Assembly: GCA_900770705.1 (NCBI GenBank)
Contig: CAAGLF010000017.1
Span: forward strand, 1 to 11,578
DNA length: 11,578 nt
Origin: Bacteroidaceae bacterium
Lineage (GTDB): Bacteria > Bacteroidota > Bacteroidia > Bacteroidales > Bacteroidaceae
Direction of reading: 5' to 3'
Below, piece by piece: positions 7,788 to 11,578 of the stretch. The notes below the pieces were generated by a model that was not told the DNA's origin, searched no databases, and worked only from the letters and a program-made list of their open reading frames with translations. Position 1 is the stretch's first letter; each line of letters starts with the position of its first letter. The translations under genes were made by a program, and so were the position numbers.

Positions 7788-7815
7788 CGGAGCGCACGCG
7801 ACATAGAAACACGCG

Positions 7816-7866
7816 AAAAAATCGGCCTTGCTGACAAAAACACACCCGGCAAGACCGATTTTTTAT
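7816..7866 (+). terminator. Intrinsic terminator of sdaA
   Basis: The arms 7816-7831 and 7849-7864 (AAAAAATCGGCCTTGC against GCAAGACCGATTTTTT) pair over 16 positions with one C-A mismatch and a 17-base loop. The right arm ends in a run of six T, interrupted only by the A at 7865. It starts 28 bases past the sdaA stop. Confidence 0.85.
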
Positions 7867-7917
7867 GCTTTTGAACATTTTAAGGCCCGAAAGAATGCGT
7901 TGAACCGAACTTTTACT

Positions 7918-7925
7918 TACATTTG
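7918..7925 (+). promoter_or_regulatory. Candidate -7 box of gdhA promoter
   Basis: TACATTTG matches TAnnTTTG exactly and lies just past the sdaA terminator. The -33 box is poor: only a TTG at 7900-7902 (15-base spacer) or TG at 7896-7897 is available, which might point to an activator-dependent promoter. Use of this site would give a 5' leader of roughly 185 bases. Confidence 0.45.
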
Positions 7926-8009
7926 CTACGCCGCAACGGAAATCTGCCAGGCCGGCGGCCGCCCTGCCGGACGGGACACAGAGACCGGCCGCCTGCAGCG
8001 GAGAAACTA

Positions 8010-8039
8010 CTGCCGCGATAAAAAATTTTTCCGCGGCAG
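8010..8039 (+). repeat. Intergenic palindrome-like element, copy D, hairpin in the gdhA leader
   Basis: CTGCCGCG (8010-8017) and CGCGGCAG (8032-8039) are exact reverse complements around an A/T-rich centre containing AAAAAATTTTT (8020-8030). It sits about 80 bases ahead of the gdhA start and downstream of the candidate promoter, so it would be in the mRNA leader. It could be an attenuator, a stability element or simply a dispersed repeat. Confidence 0.6.
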
Positions 8040-8117
8040 AAAAACAGATTTCCGGGGCGAAAGAAAAACATATCTCCGCAGTTCGGACAACATCAACCAA
8101 CCTAACATCAAATAGCT

Positions 8118-9455
8118 ATGAAAACAGACCTGTTGTTACAGCAACTCGAGGCCAAGCACCCCGGAGAAAAGGAATTTCTGCAGGCAGTGCGTGAAGTACT
8201 GCTCTCCATCGAGGACGTTTACAACGAGCACCCGGAATTTGAACGGGCAAAGATCATCGAGCGGCTCGTGGAGCCCGACCGTATCTTGACCTTCCGTGTG
8301 CCTTGGACCGACGACAAGGGAGAAATCCACGTCAACATCGGTTACCGCGTGCAGTTCAACAACGCCATAGGTCCCTACAAAGGCGGCGTACGCTTCCATC
8401 CGAGCGTGAATCTGAGCATACTCAAGTTCCTCGGATTCGAACAAACTTTCAAGAACGCACTGACCACGTTGCCTATGGGAGGTGCGAAAGGCGGCAGCGA
8501 CTTCGCTCCCCGCGGAAAAAGTGACGCGGAAATCATGCGTTTCTGCCAGTCCTTTATGCTCGAACTATGGCGCAACGTCGGTCCGGATCAGGACGTGCCG
8601 GCCGGAGACATCGGTGTAGGCGGACGCGAAGTGGGCTATCTGTTCGGTATGTACAAGAAACTGGCGCGTGAGCACACAGGTACGTTCACCGGCAAGGGTA
8701 TGGAGTTCGGCGGATCTATCCTCCGGCCCGAGGCTACGGGCTACGGCGCGCTCTACTTCGTGCAGCAGATGCTCAGCGACTGCCACCTGACGATGGAGGG
8801 CAAGACCGTGGCCATCTCCGGTTTCGGCAATGTGGCCTGGGGAGCTGCCAAGAAGGCTACCGAGCTGGGCGCAAAAGTCGTCACGCTCTCCGGTCCCGAC
8901 GGATATGTCTACGACCCCGATGGAGTCAGCGGCGAGAAAATCGACTATATGCTGGAACTTCGCCTTTCGGGCGAGGACATCGTGGCCCCCTATGCCGAGC
9001 GCTACCCCAGCGCGACGTTCTATCCCGGCAAAAAACCGTGGGAACAGAAAGTCGACATCGCCCTGCCCTGCGCCACGCAGAACGAGCTGGACGAATCGGA
9101 CGCACGCACCCTGGTGGAGAACGGCGTACAGATTGTGGCCGAAGTGTCCAACATGGGCTGCACAGCCGAGGCCGTGGACTACTTCCTGGCCCACAAGTTC
9201 CCCTTCGCACCGGGCAAAGCCGTCAATTCCGGCGGTGTAGCCACGAGCGGACTGGAGATGACGCAAAATGCCATGCACATCAGCTGGACGGCCGAGGAGG
9301 TCGACGCCCGCCTGCACCAGATTATGCACGACGTACACGCCCAGTGTCTGCAGTATGGCCGCGAGAAGGACGGCTACATCAACTATGTGCGCGGCGCCAA
9401 CGTGGCAGGCTTTATGAAGGTGGCCCGTGCCATGATGGCACAAGGTCTCGTATAA
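8118..9455 (+). CDS. gdhA: Glutamate dehydrogenase, NADP-specific type
   Basis: A 445-residue hexameric-type glutamate dehydrogenase catalysing 2-oxoglutarate + ammonia + NAD(P)H to glutamate, the main ammonia-assimilating enzyme in Bacteroides. The substrate domain shows GPYKGGVRFHP (85-95) with Lys88, LPMGGAKGGSDF (118-129) with the catalytic Lys124, and PAGDIGVGGRE (161-171) with Asp164. The nucleotide domain shows the Rossmann GFGNVA (235-240). NSGGVATSGLEM (370-381) is the family C-terminal glutamate site. The length and the overall sequence are those of the E. coli GdhA/NADP class; Bacteroides enzymes of this type can accept both NADP and NAD, so cofactor use is uncertain. The start is ATG 8118, with AAATAG just upstream and no strong Shine-Dalgarno. 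It is probably monocistronic: the sdaA terminator lies before it and a perfect hairpin after it. Confidence 0.97.
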   Translation: MKTDLLLQQLEAKHPGEKEFLQAVREVLLSIEDVYNEHPEFERAKIIERLVEPDRILTFRVPWTDDKGEIHVNIGYRVQFNNAIGPYKGGVRFHPSVNLSILKFLGFEQTFKNALTTLPMGGAKGGSDFAPRGKSDAEIMRFCQSFMLELWRNVGPDQDVPAGDIGVGGREVGYLFGMYKKLAREHTGTFTGKGMEFGGSILRPEATGYGALYFVQQMLSDCHLTMEGKTVAISGFGNVAWGAAKKATELGAKVVTLSGPDGYVYDPDGVSGEKIDYMLELRLSGEDIVAPYAERYPSATFYPGKKPWEQKVDIALPCATQNELDESDARTLVENGVQIVAEVSNMGCTAEAVDYFLAHKFPFAPGKAVNSGGVATSGLEMTQNAMHISWTAEEVDARLHQIMHDVHAQCLQYGREKDGYINYVRGANVAGFMKVARAMMAQGLV

Positions 9456-9470
9456 GAGAACAAGTCTGAA

Positions 9471-9526
9471 GAAAACGGAAGTACCGCCGCAGAAGTTTTA
9501 TTTTCTGCGGCGGTACTTCCGTTTTC
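9471..9526. terminator. Perfect 24-base-pair hairpin between convergent genes (bidirectional terminator, copy E)
   Basis: The arms 9471-9494 and 9503-9526 are exact reverse complements around an 8-base loop (9495-9502). Each strand reads A-rich start, GC-rich stem, then TTTTC, so it can act as terminator for gdhA (stop 9455) and for the minus-strand rRNA methyltransferase gene (stop 9598). No long U-run follows the stem; the Us are inside the arm. Confidence 0.8.
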
Positions 9527-9597
9527 CGTGCCGGGAGGAAATGCCGGCCATGGCAGGGAGGCTGGCTGGCGGCGTCGGTGCGGACGGCGATCCCGCC

Positions 9598-10821
9598 CTA
9601 ATCGACTTCCAGCACGAGCCCCTTGAGGTATTCTCCCTCGGGGTGGTAGATCGAGATGGGATGGTCGGCGGGCTGATGTAGCTGGTGGAGGATACGTACG
9701 TGGCGCCCGCTCTGTGCCGCCGCGGTGAAGACAGCCAGTCGGAACTGGTCTTTGTTGACAGCCTGCGAGCAGCTGAAGGTAAAGACGATGCCTCCCCGTC
9801 GTATCTTACGGAAAGCATAGGCATTGAGCTTGGTATATCCGCGCAGCGCGGCCTTGAGTGCGTCGCGGTGCTTGGCAAAGGCCGGCGGGTCGAGGATAAT
9901 CAGGTCGTAGTGGTCGCCGGCGCGGTCGAGGAAGCGGAAAGCGTCCTCGGCAAAGGAGGCGTGCCGCCCTGTGTCGGCAAAGTTCAGCGCCACGTTGGCG
10001 TCCGTCAGGTCGATGGCCTTTGCCGAGCTGTCGACGGAGTGCACCAGTTCGGCTCCGCCGCGCATGGCGTAGACGGAGAAGCCTCCTGTATAGCAGAACA
10101 TATTCAGCACGCGCCGCCCGCGGCTCAGCCTTTCGAGCAGGGAGCGGTTCTCGCGCTGGTCTATGAAGAAGCCCGTTTTCTGGCCGCTGAGCCAGTCGAT
10201 GTGGAAGGCCAGGCCGTTTTCAGTGGCAACGTCGGCGTGGCTCTTTCCGATGAGGAAGCCGTTCTCCTGGTGCAGGTTGGCCTTGAAAGGAAGGGTGGTC
10301 TCCGATTTGTAATAGACATTCTTCACCGTACCTTCGCAGGCGTCGACGATGGCGCGGGCAATGGTCTCCCGACAGCGGTGCATGCCCACGCTGTGTGCCT
10401 GCACCACGGCCGTAGGTCCGTAGATGTCGACGATGAGGCCGGGCAAGCAGTCCCCCTCGCCGTGGACAAGGCGGAATATGTCGTTGGGCGTAGTGGCTCG
10501 CGCGGCGTCGGCGGGACGCACCAGCCCCAGACTTTTCCGCACGGCGTAGGCGGCACCGATCCGCTCGCGCCAGAAGGCTTCGTCGATGGGGCGGCGTTCG
10601 AACGTGAGCACGCGGACGACGATGGAGCCTATCTGGTAGTGGCCCGTGGCGAGGTAGTTGCCCCGCTCGTCGCATACGTCCACGAGGTCTCCCTCGGCGA
10701 TACCGCCGGGAGTATGGGCTACGGCGCCAGAGAACACCCAGGGATGGAAGCGCCGCAGGCTCTCGTCTTTTCCGGGACGCAGCCGCAGTGTGGGCAGGGA
10801 GGGATGGAAGGTATTGTTCAT
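9598..10821 (-). CDS. RlmI-like class I SAM-dependent rRNA (cytosine-C5) methyltransferase
   Basis: A 407-residue protein with an N-terminal PUA-like domain (about 10-75), a linker domain (about 80-205) and a Rossmann methyltransferase domain. Motifs seen are GQKTGFFIDQREN (213-225), the SAM-binding NMFCYTGGFSVYA (240-252), acidic Asp264 after the second strand, DPPAFAK (311-317) and FSCSQ (349-353), in which Cys351 is the expected catalytic nucleophile of m5C enzymes. E. coli RlmI (396 residues) methylates C1962 of 23S rRNA and has the same layout; function here is inferred from family membership, and the rRNA position is not proven. The start is ATG 10819-10821, 18 bases after the stop of the upstream exonuclease gene, so the two form a transcription unit that ends at the hairpin 9471-9526. 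Confidence 0.93.
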   Translation of the reverse strand: MNNTFHPSLPTLRLRPGKDESLRRFHPWVFSGAVAHTPGGIAEGDLVDVCDERGNYLATGHYQIGSIVVRVLTFERRPIDEAFWRERIGAAYAVRKSLGLVRPADAARATTPNDIFRLVHGEGDCLPGLIVDIYGPTAVVQAHSVGMHRCRETIARAIVDACEGTVKNVYYKSETTLPFKANLHQENGFLIGKSHADVATENGLAFHIDWLSGQKTGFFIDQRENRSLLERLSRGRRVLNMFCYTGGFSVYAMRGGAELVHSVDSSAKAIDLTDANVALNFADTGRHASFAEDAFRFLDRAGDHYDLIILDPPAFAKHRDALKAALRGYTKLNAYAFRKIRRGGIVFTFSCSQAVNKDQFRLAVFTAAAQSGRHVRILHQLHQPADHPISIYHPEGEYLKGLVLEVD

Positions 10822-10839
10822 AGACTGAAAATGTGGTTT

Positions 10840-11517
10840 TTAAGCAGTGTGGGCCGCGCTGTCGGCTCCGGCGGGCGGCTCTTCGATGACGTAGTTTCCC
10901 GTACGGCGGAGTTCGGTCAGTTTCCCGTAGAGCTGCAGGCATGTATAGGCGTCGGTGGCGGCATAGAGCTTCTGCGAGTCGCTCAACACGTCGGCTTCCC
11001 AGTTCGAGAGCTGGGCGTTCTTGGAGATACGCTGGCGGAACACGTTGGCATAGAGTTTCTGCAGACTCATGTCTTCTATTCCCATTTCGCGGGCACAGGC
11101 CTGCAGGTCGATGAAGGCGCGGGGGCGGAAGTCGCCGCGGCGTAGCAGGGCGGCGGTGTCGTCGCCGAGGGAGAGGCCGACCTTACGGACGTCGCGGCTT
11201 TCGAGCAGGCTGACGATGGAGCCGGTAAGCCCCGTGAAATTCAGGCGGAAGAGGAAGCAGATATCCAGGGTGGAGACCTGCAGGAGGGCCACCTTGTTCA
11301 TCGGGCCTTTGTGGAAGGTGGGCCGCGTCTCCGTGTCAATGCCCACTATGGGCTGCGTCAGGAGGTAGCGTACGGCCTTGTCGGCCTCGGCCTGCGACTG
11401 TATGACGACTATCCGGCCTTCGAAGACCACGCGGGGAAGCGTCTGCACCAGCGCCTTGGGCGTGTGCGTGAAGAGGTGTGTGCTGCCGGACTGTCCGGAA
11501 GATGGATGGAGTTGCAT
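10840..11517 (-). CDS. DEDD-family 3'-5' exonuclease domain protein
   Basis: A 225-residue protein containing one RNase D/WRN-like exonuclease domain (about 35-205). Motif I is VGIDTETRP (58-66) with the metal-binding Asp and Glu of DTE. Motif II is in GLSLGDDTAAL, and motif III is KLYAATDAY, whose Tyr four residues before the Asp marks the DEDDy subtype. No HRDC or other accessory domain is present, unlike RNase D itself. It probably trims RNA or DNA 3' ends in the cytoplasm; the substrate is unknown. The start is ATG 11515-11517; the first 30 residues (Ser, Thr and His rich) look poorly conserved, so an internal start cannot be excluded. The rRNA methyltransferase gene follows after 18 bases, which hints at an RNA-related role. 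No promoter is seen, so transcription likely comes from beyond the window. Confidence 0.9.
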   Translation of the reverse strand: MQLHPSSGQSGSTHLFTHTPKALVQTLPRVVFEGRIVVIQSQAEADKAVRYLLTQPIVGIDTETRPTFHKGPMNKVALLQVSTLDICFLFRLNFTGLTGSIVSLLESRDVRKVGLSLGDDTAALLRRGDFRPRAFIDLQACAREMGIEDMSLQKLYANVFRQRISKNAQLSNWEADVLSDSQKLYAATDAYTCLQLYGKLTELRRTGNYVIEEPPAGADSAAHTA

Positions 11518-11534
11518 TTTCTGGTTGAAAATTT

Positions 11535-11578
11535 TTAGAGGGCGGGACCGCCGGACTCTGCACCGCGGGCATCGTGTA
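11535..11578 (-). CDS. Possible 3' end of an upstream gene, cut by the window edge
   Basis: On the minus strand a frame is open from the window edge to TAA at 11535-11537, giving 13 residues ending GGPAL. It would end 17 bases before the exonuclease start, an operon-like spacing, and no promoter is visible in the gap. The stretch is too short to identify. In related genomes, as I remember it, a DUF5063 gene is often found next to this exonuclease, but that is not shown here. Confidence 0.25.
   Translation of the reverse strand, partial: HDARGAESGGPAL

Larger units (their letters stand above)
7788..8117. other. Intergenic region between sdaA and gdhA, 330 bases
   Basis: It contains the sdaA terminator (7816-7866), a candidate gdhA promoter near 7918 and then a GC-rich, potentially structured gdhA leader of about 185 bases with small stems (such as CCGGC 7952-7956 with GCCGG 7966-7970) and the hairpin at 8010-8039. 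No gene is supported; the short open frames here have no recognisable content. Confidence 0.65.

Noticed and set aside
8118..9455. Second glutamate dehydrogenase class (NAD-specific GdhB)
   Set aside because: The motifs and the 445-residue length fit the GdhA class better; cofactor preference was left open.

Overview
The window looks like an ordinary chromosomal stretch from a G+C-rich member of the Bacteroidales (Bacteroidaceae/Prevotellaceae-like; genus not resolved). The main clues are a class III fructose-1,6-bisphosphatase, a GdhA and an iron-sulfur serine dehydratase of the kind seen in Bacteroides. Several candidate promoters also match the Bacteroidetes pattern (TAnnTTTG at -7, TTTG-like box about 19 bases upstream), and no strong Shine-Dalgarno sites are visible. 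There is no sign of phage, plasmid, insertion sequence, CRISPR array, tRNA or rRNA.

Layout. 69-1223 (minus) is an unassigned five-helix membrane protein with a soluble C-terminal domain. 1564-4032 (minus) is a two-gene unit: a PLP-dependent class I aminotransferase followed after 12 bases by an FtsX/LolC-like ABC permease, closed by a strong hairpin at 1479-1527. A divergent promoter region (about 4226-4306) then separates it from plus-strand fbp (4335-6323). Two further plus-strand metabolic genes follow: sdaA, L-serine dehydratase (6567-7787), and gdhA, glutamate dehydrogenase (8118-9455). gdhA converges on a minus-strand pair, a DEDD-type 3'-5' exonuclease (10840-11517) and an RlmI-like rRNA methyltransferase (9598-10821). 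A perfect 24-base-pair hairpin lies between the convergent genes.

How the genes fit together. SdaA turns serine into pyruvate and ammonia, GdhA interconverts ammonia plus 2-oxoglutarate with glutamate, the aminotransferase moves amino groups, and Fbp performs the committing step of gluconeogenesis. That suits an asaccharolytic or peptide-using phase of a gut-type bacterium. Each gene appears to have its own leader or terminator, so this is a neighbourhood rather than one operon.

The least explained feature is intergenic. All five larger gaps carry a similar palindrome-like element: GGCGGAAA or a variant, then an A/T-rich centre, then T(C/T)(C/T)GCGGC. It lies in 5' leaders in three gaps and in terminator position in two. 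It may be a dispersed repeat family or a shared RNA hairpin. I found no convincing new multi-gene system.
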